From contig CM040440.1 in NCBI GenBank assembly GCA_022749755.1, forward strand, positions 18,401,269 through 18,465,268: 64,000 nt of DNA, given 5' to 3'. Made by a program: the position numbers and the translations under genes. This document shows positions 26,406 through 36,888 of the stretch, one piece after another. The notes beneath the pieces were generated by a model. The model saw only the letters and a list, made by a program, of their open reading frames with translations. It did no database searches and was not told the origin of the DNA. Within the stretch, counting starts at the first letter, position 1, and every line of letters starts with the position of its first letter. This DNA is from Azadirachta indica. Its lineage: Eukaryota; Streptophyta; Magnoliopsida; Sapindales; Meliaceae.

Positions 26406-26685
26406 TGTCACGCGCCCAGCGGAAAGGCACGTGCGGCACCCTCGTAGACCCCCATGTCGAGGGTAAGCCTTGTTATCCCGTCGCATATTGAACTGGTTTC
26501 GGCCTACCTTGGCCTCATCAGGAGGACGGCTTCAGTCCCCGACCAGTTCGGGCAGGGGTGGTCTAAGTCCCCTCTACATGATAGCCCTTGAGACTGAAGC
26601 CGACTTTGCACCATGAAACATCAATGTGCTTGAGTTGTCACACCCCAGCACACCCAGCCAACATGCGATTTCTCGTGCCGTGACA
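26406..26685 (-). repeat. 5' LTR of the TRIM-like element
   Basis: This is the 5' copy in element orientation, 279 of 280 bases identical to the other LTR by reading. It begins and ends with the inverted pair TGTCACG/CGTGACA. Confidence 0.9.
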
Positions 26686-27047
26686 ATAAGCATATATTGG
26701 AACTCATTTATACATGGAGACTAGTTTCGTATTCCTGTTTGAGAAATGGGTCATCTAATTCTGGAATGGGTTTATCATCCATATAGTTGTCAAAACCAAC
26801 CGCCACGTGGAATCTTCTCTACTTTACAAACAGTCAAAAGAGAGTAGCTTACTAGAATAATACCATCACTCTGAGAAGATATCCAAGTCCTCGTGCATTT
26901 GAATTCTTTAATGCTACAAGCAGCTCGGTGTAATGCAAATTTCCTAACCACTGTTAACATCTCCATCCATATATACCGAAATCATTAACTTCGGTTTCTG
27001 CAAGACCAATTACCATAACATTTACAAAGAAAAAGAGAGAGGCCAAC
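26686..27047 (+). promoter_or_regulatory. Promoter region of DUF538 gene 1
   Basis: DNA between the retrotransposon and the first DUF538 start. A TATATA run at 26970-26975, about 75 bp before the ATG, is a likely TATA box. GCCACGTGG at 26802-26810 is a G-box. The retrotransposon ends only 362 bp before the ATG and could affect expression. Confidence 0.5.
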
Positions 27048-27515
27048 ATGGGTTTGTTAAATCTGATCTTTTTCATCTTGATCATCAGTTTCACGACCCC
27101 GTTTGCAGTAAACCAAGACACACCATCTGCTTACGAAGTTCTTCAAGAGTACGATTTCCCAGTTGGTCTTCTTCCCGAAGGAGTAACTAGCTATGAATTG
27201 AACAACGAAACCGGCGAGTTTTCAGTGCAGATGAATGATGCTTGCAGCTTCACCATTGAGTCTTATGAGCTCAGGTACAAGTCCCCTATCACCGGCGTCA
27301 TATCAAAAGACAAGCTCAAAAATTTGAAAGGTATTAGCGTTAAGATACTTTTTCTCTGGCTTAATATCGTGGAAGTGATCCGTGACGGCGATGACTTGGA
27401 ATTTTCTGTGGGAATCGCTTCGGCTGTTTTTCCGATCGATAACTTTGAAGAGTGTCCTGAGTGTGGCTGTGGATTTGAGTGCAACCAGTTCAGGGGTATT
27501 TTATCTTCTTTTTAA
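27048..27515 (+). CDS. DUF538 family protein, tandem copy 1
   Basis: Single exon, 155 residues. An N-terminal hydrophobic segment (LLNLIFFILIISFTTPFAV, about 3-21) looks like a cleavable signal peptide, so the product is probably secreted or in the endomembrane system. The DUF538 domain follows: AYEVLQEYDFPVGLLPEGV, then YELRYKSPITGVIS, then the strongly conserved KILFLWLNIVEVIRDGD and FSVGIASAVFPI, ending in a Cys cluster CPECGCGFEC. DUF538 is plant-specific and folds as a beta-barrel; its molecular function is not settled, although members have been linked to trichome and stress phenotypes. It is the shortest of the three neighbours at the C-terminus. The start is supported by the signal peptide. 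Confidence 0.92.
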   Translation: MGLLNLIFFILIISFTTPFAVNQDTPSAYEVLQEYDFPVGLLPEGVTSYELNNETGEFSVQMNDACSFTIESYELRYKSPITGVISKDKLKNLKGISVKILFLWLNIVEVIRDGDDLEFSVGIASAVFPIDNFEECPECGCGFECNQFRGILSSF

Positions 27516-28975
27516 TAATTAGGTGGAGTAATTAATTAAATGTAGTTTTAGAGAGGACTTTTAATTAAGTGTTTGAGCTTGACTGGACTAAATTTGATAT
27601 GCTGTCATGTCAATGTCTGTTTTTTTTTTTTTTTTTTTTTTTATGTTACCAGGTTATTATTTTATAATTCTATTAGTATTTTATCATAAATTTGTTAAAA
27701 ATTTTATGAAATAACTTAATATTTAATGTAACACACCTAATTTATTAGAAATTTTATTAAAAGTTTAACATTTTTTATAACACTTAACCCTTAGAAATCT
27801 ATTTTCATTAAAACAAAAATATTTATTCAAAAATTTTAAGATATTCTTATCTAACACGACAATTTCTTACCATTAGGACAAACCCTGATGGCTATCAATG
27901 TCTGTTTCTGATTTTTATCAAAAAGTTACGGTTTCTACAACCATCCATAATAAAAGTAGTGCGGCATTAATAATTTCCTTTCGTTATTTATCGTGGAATT
28001 TGATGCATGAATTAATCGTATACCGTAATCGATTCTATACCAAGAAATATTTCAGTGAAATAAATAATATGATAATTTTGTCAGTTTGATCTAAATTATT
28101 GCGGCCTCCCCAGACTACTTTTCCGACAACTTCAACTTAATTTGTTTTACTCGAAATTTTATTTTGAAAATATCATAAAACTTTGCATGTATATAGAGCT
28201 TATTTGTCACTTAAAAATCAAAATTGAATTAGTTCTGATGATCTTCTGCAATATATATATTTTTTCAACTGCTAACATTGGAATTCCCCTAATGGCTGCT
28301 TTAGCTAGCGCATTGCACTACATATCCCCTATATTCCAAAAGAATGGAGCTCATTTCAGTTACCTACCCTTTCTCTATGATTGATAGCCCCTAATTATCT
28401 CAATTCACTCTAATCTTCTGTTGGGCTAGTTGGACTCCTCGCTTTTGGGCTTATAGAATTTCCCACAACAAAGCAATAAATATATATCATATTTTAATTG
28501 AGTCTGAGTTTGTATAGAGCAGGATGTGCATCCTTTCCTTGATTTGAATTGACAGTCAAATTTTGCGTGAACGTTCAATGACTAATTAACCATTAGAATA
28601 GGCTCCCGTTTCTCCTTAACAAGGATTAATACGAAACAATCGACATTTAATTTATTTTTGCAATATACCGCTTACTGTCAATTCGTGAGCATAAAAGTAC
28701 TTTTTTTGGGCCACGTAGACACGTATTAATAACGAATTAATTAATCATAAGCATCTAGAAGGAAATTTGGTTTTTAATATTTTTCAAATTTTGCATCAAA
28801 TATATATACACACACCTTGACGCCAACTTCCCAATATCTACTTCTTCGAGCTTGCATTTACATCTGCACCAAACAGTCAAAGCAGATGGATGTTTAGTAA
28901 GTATATACGTGGGAATTAATTAATTAGATAGACACTTCATTCTTCCAACGAACACCAACATATTCTCAAATCTCA
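27516..28975. other. Intergenic between DUF538 genes 1 and 2
   Basis: AT-rich. It includes a poly-T tract of about 23 bases at 27620-27642 just after gene 1, and otherwise unassigned sequence. Two open frames (27898-28089 and 28142-28384) have no recognisable motif. The right end should contain the promoter of gene 2. Confidence 0.45.
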
Positions 28976-29467
28976 ATGGCCTTTTTGTCCACAATTTTCC
29001 TCTTCTCCTTCATCTTCATCTCCTTCTCAGCCAGCTCCCTCGTCGCCTGCAGCAAAACTGCCTACGAAGTTCTTCAAGAGTACGACTTCCCAGTAGGTCT
29101 TCTTCCCAAGGGCGTAACAGGCTATGAACTCGACACTTCCACAGGTGAGTTCTCAGTATATTTCAATGGTAGTTGTACCTTTTCTGTTGATTCATACAAG
29201 CTCAAGTACAAGTCCACCATCACGGGTGTTATAACAGAAGATAAACTCTCCAGTTTAAGTGGAATCAAAGTGAAAGTGCTTTTTTTATGGCTTAACATAG
29301 TGGAAGTGATTCGTGATGATGATGAACTGGAGTTCTCCGTTGGAATCGCTTCTGCAGATTTTCCTGTCAGTAATTTTGAAGAGTCTCCCACTTGTGGCTG
29401 TGGCTTTGATTGTCTCAGTCTCAACTTTAATCATCCTTTACTAACTTCTTCTTTTGCTTCATCTTAA
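28976..29467 (+). CDS. DUF538 family protein, tandem copy 2
   Basis: Single exon, 163 residues. Residues 1-24 (MAFLSTIFLFSFIFISFSAS, then SLVA) form a signal peptide. The DUF538 core repeats the features of copy 1: AYEVLQEYDFPVGLLPKGV, YKLKYKSTITGVI, VKVLFLWLNIVEVIRDDDE, FSVGIASADFPV and the terminal CGCGFDC. It then adds a Ser-rich hydrophobic tail (HPLLTSSFASS), which could be a weak C-terminal anchor signal, but that is speculative. It is close enough to copy 1 to be a tandem duplicate. The molecular function is unknown. Confidence 0.93.
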   Translation: MAFLSTIFLFSFIFISFSASSLVACSKTAYEVLQEYDFPVGLLPKGVTGYELDTSTGEFSVYFNGSCTFSVDSYKLKYKSTITGVITEDKLSSLSGIKVKVLFLWLNIVEVIRDDDELEFSVGIASADFPVSNFEESPTCGCGFDCLSLNFNHPLLTSSFASS

Positions 29468-30531
29468 GAGGTCCTAGTTTTTTGTGATTTGGGTCTAAAA
29501 AAATTAATAAAATTAAACTTTACTTATTGTTGAATGATGAATGATAATTAAACATTAGTTGTTGTTTATGTTTGATCGATGTGCAAACATTGCTAGCTAG
29601 CTATATTAGACTTAACTTTTTTATTAGTCATACTAATCACAAAATTGCTTTTTACACGCATATGAATTCTGAATTCCTGTATAATTAAGATTAACTAAAA
29701 TGCATCTGGATAATTCTAAAACTAGTCAAAGTCATTCACGTACCTTGACTAGAGGAACAGTTAAGATGTCATTGCCCTGCCCTGTAAGAATTTTTTGTTT
29801 TTTTCTCTTAAATGATTTGATATTTTAAGTGAAGTGAATAGTGATTTTTGTATCATTTTGAAAATTATAAATTCACACCATTTATTTAATAAATATTAGT
29901 TTGGATTGAAAATATAATTTTTTATATAAATTAGTATGATAATACTATAGTAATATATTTTTGTGAAACATTCCAGATAGATATTTATCTTTTTAATGAT
30001 TTTCTTTTGAGGACATGATAATGATACGATACTATATATCAAATATTATTACGTTAATTTATTTTAAAAATTATAAAAATTAGGCATCCCATTTACAGCG
30101 AGACTGACACGTCAAAATCTGTGGCCAAAAATTTGCACCAATCAAACAGCGAAGGTGAGCTAATCAAAGTGCGCTGCGGGTGCTTGAATCGGAATCCCTA
30201 CAAAGGGCATTGAATTGTCTGCTCCGCTTCGTTGACAAAACAAACAGACGCAACGTGCTTTCTCCACATGAGAGCCACGTGGATTTAATAAACAGAGCAA
30301 ATAACCAAATCGACGCCATATAAATTAATTGACCAACCTGATCAAGGATTTAGTTCCCTTCTTGCCCTACCTTTCCCTTCATCATCCGCCTGCCAACAAA
30401 TCATCGTATCTTTTTGCTGTGTCTGTGTTTGTGTTTGTGTTTGTGTGGTGTTCAATATCGTCTGCCCGGAAGAGAAAACAAAAAGAAACGATCAATTCCT
30501 GCTGTTGGCATCAACAACTATCTTGTCCACG
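29468..30531. other. Intergenic between DUF538 genes 2 and 3
   Basis: AT-rich spacer with no recognised gene. GCCACGTGG at 30273-30281, about 250 bp before the next ATG, is a G-box. Sequence from about 30330 is probably 5' UTR of gene 3, with a GTGTTT-repeat run near 30425-30445. Confidence 0.45.
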
Positions 30532-31041
30532 ATGTCGCTTTTCACACCCGTTTCTACTCTCTTCCTCCTTCTCCTCCTCTTCCTCCATCACCAGTCCGCT
30601 GTCGCCACCTCCAATTCCGACAAGAAAACTGCCTACGATATTCTCCAGTCATACAACTTTCCTGTCGGTCTCCTCCCGAAAGGCGTTACTAAGTACGATT
30701 TAGACGAAACCACTGGCCAATTTCACGCTTACATGGACGGCTCCTGCAGCTTCTCTCTTGAAGGTTCTTATCAGCTCAAATATAAATCCACGATCAGTGG
30801 CTACATATCCGAGAGCAAACTCACTGGTTTGACTGGGATCAGCGTCAAAATCTTGTTTTTGTGGCTGAATATTGTGGAAGTTATTAGGAACGGAGATGAT
30901 ATTGAGTTTTCTGTTGGGATTGCTTCCGCCTCCTTTCCGATTGATAATTTTTACGTGTGTCCGCAGTGTGGCTGCGGATTGGATTGCGTTAATGGTCACG
31001 TAAGCAAGCTTAGATTAAAATCTTTTGTTTCTTCCATTTAG
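30532..31041 (+). CDS. DUF538 family protein, tandem copy 3
   Basis: Single exon, 169 residues from the ATG at 30532. An in-frame open extension reaches back to 30445 from a GTG-like codon, but MSLFTPVSTLFLLLLLFLHH at 30532 is a classic signal peptide, so I take that start. DUF538 blocks: AYDILQSYNFPVGLLPKGV, YQLKYKSTISGYISESKL, VKILFLWLNIVEVIRNGDD, FSVGIASASFPIDNF and CPQCGCGLDC. The C-terminus carries a distinct basic extension (VSKLRLKSFVSSI). It is somewhat more diverged than copies 1 and 2 are from each other. Function unknown. Confidence 0.93.
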   Translation: MSLFTPVSTLFLLLLLFLHHQSAVATSNSDKKTAYDILQSYNFPVGLLPKGVTKYDLDETTGQFHAYMDGSCSFSLEGSYQLKYKSTISGYISESKLTGLTGISVKILFLWLNIVEVIRNGDDIEFSVGIASASFPIDNFYVCPQCGCGLDCVNGHVSKLRLKSFVSSI

Positions 31042-34000
31042 AGGGATTCAATTTAAGAATCTACCTTGGAATTTCAAATGTTGGGGTGTTTTTATACGTG
31101 GGATTATTCAATGGTTGTTACGTCTAGTTATTTATATCGGAATTGTTGAATTTTATTGGGGTGTTTTTATGTGCTTTCGCTGGGATCAGCTCTCTTATTC
31201 AATTTTTCGCTGCTTTTTATATTTATTGTTACAAAATCTTATTATTGCTTGCCCTGGATATATTAGATGTTTAATTAATCTGAAACTAGAATTATAATGT
31301 TTGTTATAATTTTTAGATCAAGAGACTTTGGTTCGGACTTGTAGAATGGTTATTGCTGTCATGATCTAATATTTGCAAATAAGTTGGTGTGTGAATTGAA
31401 TTAGTTTAGTGGTCCTTAGGCTGTGGAAGAGTTTTTGGCTCTGATCAAGGAATTGTGCAAATGCACATAGTTCTCTTTCCTTTACCCTTCTATGACAGTC
31501 GTTTCATTTGTGTACACTTCCTTCGGCAGCATTCAGTAATTGCTGAAGGATATGAATCCCTCATATATGGGAGAAGCACAGCACTATTGACAGAGCAATT
31601 TGCTTCTTTACTTTTTTTGAGTGAAACTGTCCAATGGTTTATATCTTTTTAAGATGTTGGGAGTAATGAAAACCAGCATCCGGATACTCCAACCTGAGCC
31701 AAAGTGTTAAAATTTTCGTATACTTCCGGAGAGAAGCTGTCTATTTGGTCAATTTCATGTAGAGTAGTTTTCTGTGGTGAATTTTACTAAATGTCCATTC
31801 AATATTATTTGGACTTAGATGCATGTGTAATATCATAGCTTAAGCCAATTCCTTATCCCTTGAGCTAAAAGCCCTAGTTTGTAGTCTATGATGATTTGAA
31901 AGATTGTTTTCAGGTAGAGATTGACATGGGATAAAGCATTATTTTAAGTTCTACTATGCATCAGTAAAACGATTAAGATAGCTCTGTAGATTCACTTAAC
32001 CTGTGAGAAAGTTCTAGAATTAAACTTAATTGTCTGGACCTGCATCTGATTGAATATTACCATTCTTTCTCAGAGAATGCATGCTGTTTGATACATTTAA
32101 TTAGAATTCTTGTTGTTAGAGTGACCATTTAAGTTGAAAGCAGGACATGGTAAAAGTCTCGATGTATCTTTAGGGCCTAGTGACCTAATGCATGTTTCTT
32201 TTTGTTTGTCAATTATCTGCAATGAATTCTGCTTAGCAGGAAATAGATGGTGACTCGACGGAGTCTGGGCATAAGTTGATACGAGAAGCCATGATTAATT
32301 CAAAATGAAATGGTAGCTACATTATGCATAAGGTCTAAGTAGACCTTTCAGAGTTTTGGAAGAAACCTCATAATTATAACTTAAATAGTTCATCATTATC
32401 ACATTCTGGTTGGACAGTTTTGGGTTCAGGTTCCATGTTTAATTGTTGGGCTAATTTGTTACTCGTACATTTTATATGAATAAAGGTCTCTAGTGGTAAA
32501 GTGCTTCTTGATATTTGAAAATTTAGAGAGAGAGGGCTGTTGTACTAGTAAACCCTGGATGGGGCCTGATATTTGATGACATAAGGGTGACACTTGATTG
32601 ACCTCACAAGGACCACATGCACAAAAATTACATAAGCAGGAATCTAACTAATCACCAAAATTTTTGCTTATCATGGAAAGTATCACTTTGCCATGCATGT
32701 TGTCTGATGGAATGTGGGGCAAATCAATTTATCAGCACATATAGCTATTGCTGGGAAAAAGATTGTGAGGCTCTTTATGCTGAGAAAATATGAGGAATGG
32801 CAGCGAAGACTTGAGAGTTCTAGCTACTTCAGGCTGTTAATGTGCTATGTGGCTGTGCAATCAAACAGTAGTGCCTGCTTGCAGATTTATATGTGAAGTG
32901 TATCATTTATTATTGAAATTGAAACCCAAAGGTTACAGCCAAAAAAAGCTTATTATGTGTTGAACAGTCAGTTCAAGTGATGATACGAGCCCAAAATTAA
33001 GGGTTATATTAAAACAGTTATGATGCCCTTGCCGTGTTTCTGATTTTGATAAATTGCACTTTTTAAGCGGGATTGGATAGATTTGGATGGCTACATCTGT
33101 AATAGCTTTTGTCTTCTTATTTTGCTGTGTTGTTAACTCCCTTCACCTTCCACCTTTTTGCTGCTGACCACCAACCTTTTCCTTTAAAATGATGGATAAA
33201 TCAAAACCATGATCACCTGCCCCCGGTGATAGCTACTGCCGTAGAATGCAACTTTGATCTTTTTTTATGAGATGTGGAAATTGTGGCTGGTTGCCCAACT
33301 GAAGGCAGCGTTGGATAAGAAATGTGAGAGCTGTGAAATGATAGCCCTTGATTCTATTCTATAACAAGATGTGATATTAATTGAAATCTGTTCTTCCAGT
33401 AATGTATTTCAGCTTTGTGATGTTTGTTAGACAATGAATTGTTGATGCTGTGAGCCTCCCCTACAGTTTCATATATGAGAGCAGAGAACTATCCACTGCC
33501 TCTTTGTTTACGAGAGAGTAAAGGGTTAATGAAACAGCCGATTTTCTCTGTGTGCCAAGCTGAGATGCCAGTGGTCTGATGTTGCTATGCTAGTTATTCA
33601 CTTCGTTTTTTAAAGATACTACAGTGGCTATACCAACTTCACAATCATGATAGCATACTATTTTATACCAATTTATAACTGCTTCCCTCTATTATCAGCA
33701 TTTATTTGATTCCAGAAACAATTTGAATGATGATTTAGTACCTTCACGATTACTCATTTTATGTAAGGCTACAGGTTGGCTTGCGCTGGCCTTTCAGCTA
33801 GGTGTTTCAGTGGGATTGGGAAGGCTAGAATATAATAGACAAAATAATAATATAAGCTCTCCTATTTTCTGGTTGGTTTGGTTTATACGATTTTGGCTTC
33901 TTGAGGATCCCCTTTCGTCGAGGGTCATAGTATACGACCGCACCTGGGCGGTTGACACAAATCCAGCGACATGAACCACTTTCCTGATTTGGACATAATT

Positions 34001-35570
34001 CCCATTTTTGTAATTTTGGTGGACACAAATTAGATAAATGTCAGTTTAAAACAGACGCTCACCATCTTTTACAGCCGTCCCCTTGTTCCGTTTTGTTTTG
34101 TTTTTAAAACGCGCATTAAAAAAAAAAAAAAAAATCCGCTGCTGGCTTGAAGTGAAAAATTTTAGACCTGAAATTTAATTGTGGCCAACTTCTTCCCCGA
34201 TTTCTAAAACTAAACAAGAGGAGAATGGTATGTATGTTTTGTTTGGGTTTTGGATGTTTAACCATTTCAAGTTACAAACTGGACGTTGCTTATCGATCCA
34301 ACCAATTCTTGAGATGGCGCAAGGCTGTGGTCTCGGAATGCATCATTTCATCGTGAACGGAACCCATAAGATGCGTTATTTAAAGATCTCCACTGCGATT
34401 TGGTCGTCTTCGTCTATGTTGCATTAGGACGAAAGTGTGAACAATGTTGAGTTTTCTGACGAGTTCTTCCTTTGCAAGTAAACCAATAAAAGAAAGACGG
34501 GTCAACTCAGCACATAAACTGTAGAGCCTTGACAATTGACACTGACCCAAATGGCATATGCATGCATGCATGCATGCATCGGAAACTCTTCTGTATTTGT
34601 GTTTGTTGATAAATTGACTCGCAAGCAACTTGCGCAACGTCAAATACATTTTCTTTTCTTGGGGCAGGGTAGTCAGTCCACCATTCACCGCGTCTTACAC
34701 TGAATCACTCTAGAGTCTAGAAGATGATGCGATTTTATTTGTAGCCTAACTTTGCGTCATTCATTGCTTCGTCGGCTCCATTAAATTATTCACTGTCATA
34801 TCATGAAGAGATCTATGCACACGAATAATGACATCTGTCCCAAAATAATTCCATTACATCGCCAATTACCAGAAAATCAAATAAAAAACAAATTGGGGGA
34901 AATAACTTTATCATCCGTTGAATATATATATATATATATATATATACTATTAATGGCATCAATTACTCATTCAGGCGGCAAACAGTAGACAACAGAATCT
35001 GCTAATTTCTAGGTGGGTGGGGTGTCGTGCCGAAACCTATTTCGTTTCACCATGTTATAGATTATTATAAAATTATGAAGTGGAAAAACATTGCAGAATC
35101 ATTAATCAAGCTCAAATTTTGCACTATAATGAAATTATATGGGACATCCATCATTTACCATTTAAATTATCATTCGCCAGACCTTAAACACGATACATGA
35201 TATGGCAAGCTTTCCACGGGCCAAGCAGGATCTATCTTAATCATAGTATTAAAAGCAACAAAAAATTAAGTTGGAAAGATATTGAGGCAATAGGAAAATA
35301 ATTATCCCTTCTTTCTTATTTCTAAAAGTAAAAAACAAAAAGAAATATTACATCGTCACATCACAAATTGAATCTTCGGTTTAGTCCCTAAACAAAGAAC
35401 AGAGTAGCTGCAGGACAACAAACAATATCCCACCAAATTTAATTAATTATGCTCATCATTCATGAAATTTCCGAAACTCCTCGAGAGAGCTCGTAGGAGG
35501 GGACCCAATCCACATCAATATAATCCCTTTGATCCTTCTTTCATGTCCGAACATTATTTATCAATTAAGT
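31042..35570. other. 4.5-kb gene-free stretch
   Basis: The left part is 3' flank of DUF538 copy 3. I find no protein family, tRNA, miRNA-like hairpin or transposon ends by reading. Simple repeats are an A-run of about 17 near 34117-34134, a TGCA/CATG repeat at 34558-34578, and a TA run at 34921-34947. Several 60- to 100-codon open frames (for example 31025-31297, 33723-33974 and 34380-34688) show no recognisable motif. The right end is the 3' side of LEA5. Confidence 0.4.
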
Positions 35571-36181
35571 TCAGTTCTTTTGCTTCAATAGCATGGCACG
35601 AAGGTCGGCCACGTCGAGCTCGTTGGCGAGATTCTCCGGTCTGTACACACCGGTGACTGGGTCTGGGACCCAGGAAACCTTCTCGGTGGATCCCACCATC
35701 TCTTCCCCTGATTTCTTCAGCATCGCTGCGCTTCTGGCTCCAGTTCCTCTAGCTACGCTCGACACAACTCCTTGCGATGCCGTCGCGTATCCTCGTCTGC
35801 ATCACAAAACATCATATTAATCACTATTTTCATGAACCTCAATCATTCACATGCTGATGACATGCGCCGAAAATAACTTTCTTCAAGGCTACGTTACCAC
35901 GACAGTCACGGATGCTTGTTTTTAAAATGAACAAAAATAAATTTAACATTTTAAGAACGACAAAACAAGAAAACGTTAAAACAGAGTTGATTAACACGCT
36001 AATAAACACTGTTTCCCTTCCCCTCTGTTTTATTGGCAGACGAACGTATATTTCTACGAAACTGCAAGGTAACATGGCAAATCTATAACCGTGAAAGCAA
36101 AGGGTACCTGGAGAGGGCGTTAGAAATTCCATCGACGACGAAAGCAGAAAAAAGCTTAGCGTTAGAGAAAGAGCGAGCCAT
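35571..36181 (-). CDS. LEA5: LEA5/SAG21-type late embryogenesis abundant protein
   Basis: Two exons on the minus strand, 36181-36108 and 35796-35571, give 99 residues with a GT-AG intron splitting an Arg codon. The N-terminus MARSFSNAKLFSAFVVDGIS followed by NALSRRGYATA is rich in Arg/Ser/Ala and amphipathic, as in the mitochondrial presequence known for this family. The conserved LEA_3 core is KVSWVPDPVTGVYRPENLAN followed by ELDVADLRAMLLKQKN. Known members are induced by drought, salt, cold, oxidative stress and senescence. The promoter fits: a TATA box at 36351-36360 and three CACGTG boxes upstream. The arrangement is divergent from U1A. The start is set by the family's MARS start. Confidence 0.93.
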
Positions 36182-36350
36182 TTCCTTAATTATATTTGAA
36201 CTTGAAGGAGAAGAGAATTAACGCTGCTGAGAAAGCTATCCGCGAAAAATCTCCCACAGCAGAGAAAGAAGGTTCTCTTCGTAGCTCTCTCTCTCTCTTT
36301 CTGTCCTTAAGGTGCTCTATGTGATGTGCTCAATAGAGAGGAGCTCTGCG

Positions 36351-36360
36351 CTTTATATAG
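36351..36360 (-). promoter_or_regulatory. TATA box of LEA5
   Basis: On the minus strand this reads CTATATAAAG, a strong TATA box 170 bp upstream of the LEA5 ATG. A CT-rich leader (36281-36301) lies between them. Confidence 0.7.
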
Positions 36361-36674
36361 AGGAGCGTTAAGACTTGGCAAGAGGATTGCTAGCCCCTAG
36401 GGTTAAACCGACCCGGTCAAATTAGGTTTCTAGACACACGCAAAGGACCTTTCCTTGCTTGCCACATGCTCGTTTTAACGTAGAGCCGTTTAAAGTTTGT
36501 CTTCAAATCCTATGACTTGCTGTCACGTAACTACACCTCGTTTATATTTTAAATTACACTACGTCAACGGATTTTTCCTTCTGATCAATGATTGCTGTGC
36601 ACTAATATTCGATCGGACGGTTCAGATCGAGTTACGGACTTTTCTTGTTAGTTCGATCAACAATAATAATTGCT

Positions 36675-36888
36675 CACGTGAAGAACAACAAAAGAGATTT
36701 ACTTATTAGGCGAGGAAAGGTCGGCGTGAGTGCGGCGGGTCGCAACAGGAAAAGGTGAACTAATTAGAAGCCGTTGATTTACGCGGCAACTTAAAAACAT
36801 CGAGGCCGTCCACGTGTTCGGGAGAACATTGAAGGAAATAGGCGGCAGAGGTTCTTATTCTCGAAGATTTTGACTACTCGGCCACGTG
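36675..36888 (-). promoter_or_regulatory. G-box/ABRE cluster upstream of LEA5
   Basis: Three CACGTG hexamers at 36675-36680, 36811-36816 and 36883-36888, about 315-540 bp upstream of the LEA5 TATA box. CACGTG contains the ACGTG core bound by ABA- and stress-responsive bZIP factors. GTCAA/TTGAC W-box cores also occur nearby (about 36869 and 36921). This fits a stress-induced gene; binding is inferred. Confidence 0.6.

Larger units (their letters stand above)
25648..26685 (-). mobile_element. TRIM-like non-autonomous LTR retrotransposon, 1,038 bp
   Basis: Two 280-bp direct repeats (25648-25927 and 26406-26685) begin TGTCACG and end CGTGACA, the TG...CA form of LTRs. Between them are 478 bp with no recognisable gag or pol. 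On the minus strand, 2 bp after the upstream LTR, lies TGGTATCAGAGC (26403-26392), the standard primer-binding site for initiator-Met tRNA, so the element is oriented leftwards. A purine-rich GGTGGTGGAGAA precedes the other LTR. Flanks share ATAA (25644-25647 and 26686-26689), a 4-bp target duplication. The sequence is GC-rich compared with its surroundings. It must rely on enzymes of other elements. Confidence 0.9.

Noticed and set aside
26101..26486. Overlapping open frames in the TRIM-like element
   Set aside because: They lie on both strands of a GC-rich non-coding element, show no gag/pol motif and run into the LTR.
25648..26685. Cassandra-type TRIM with 5S rRNA-like LTRs
   Set aside because: I could not find a 5S-like internal promoter segment in the LTRs, and the length and ends also differ.
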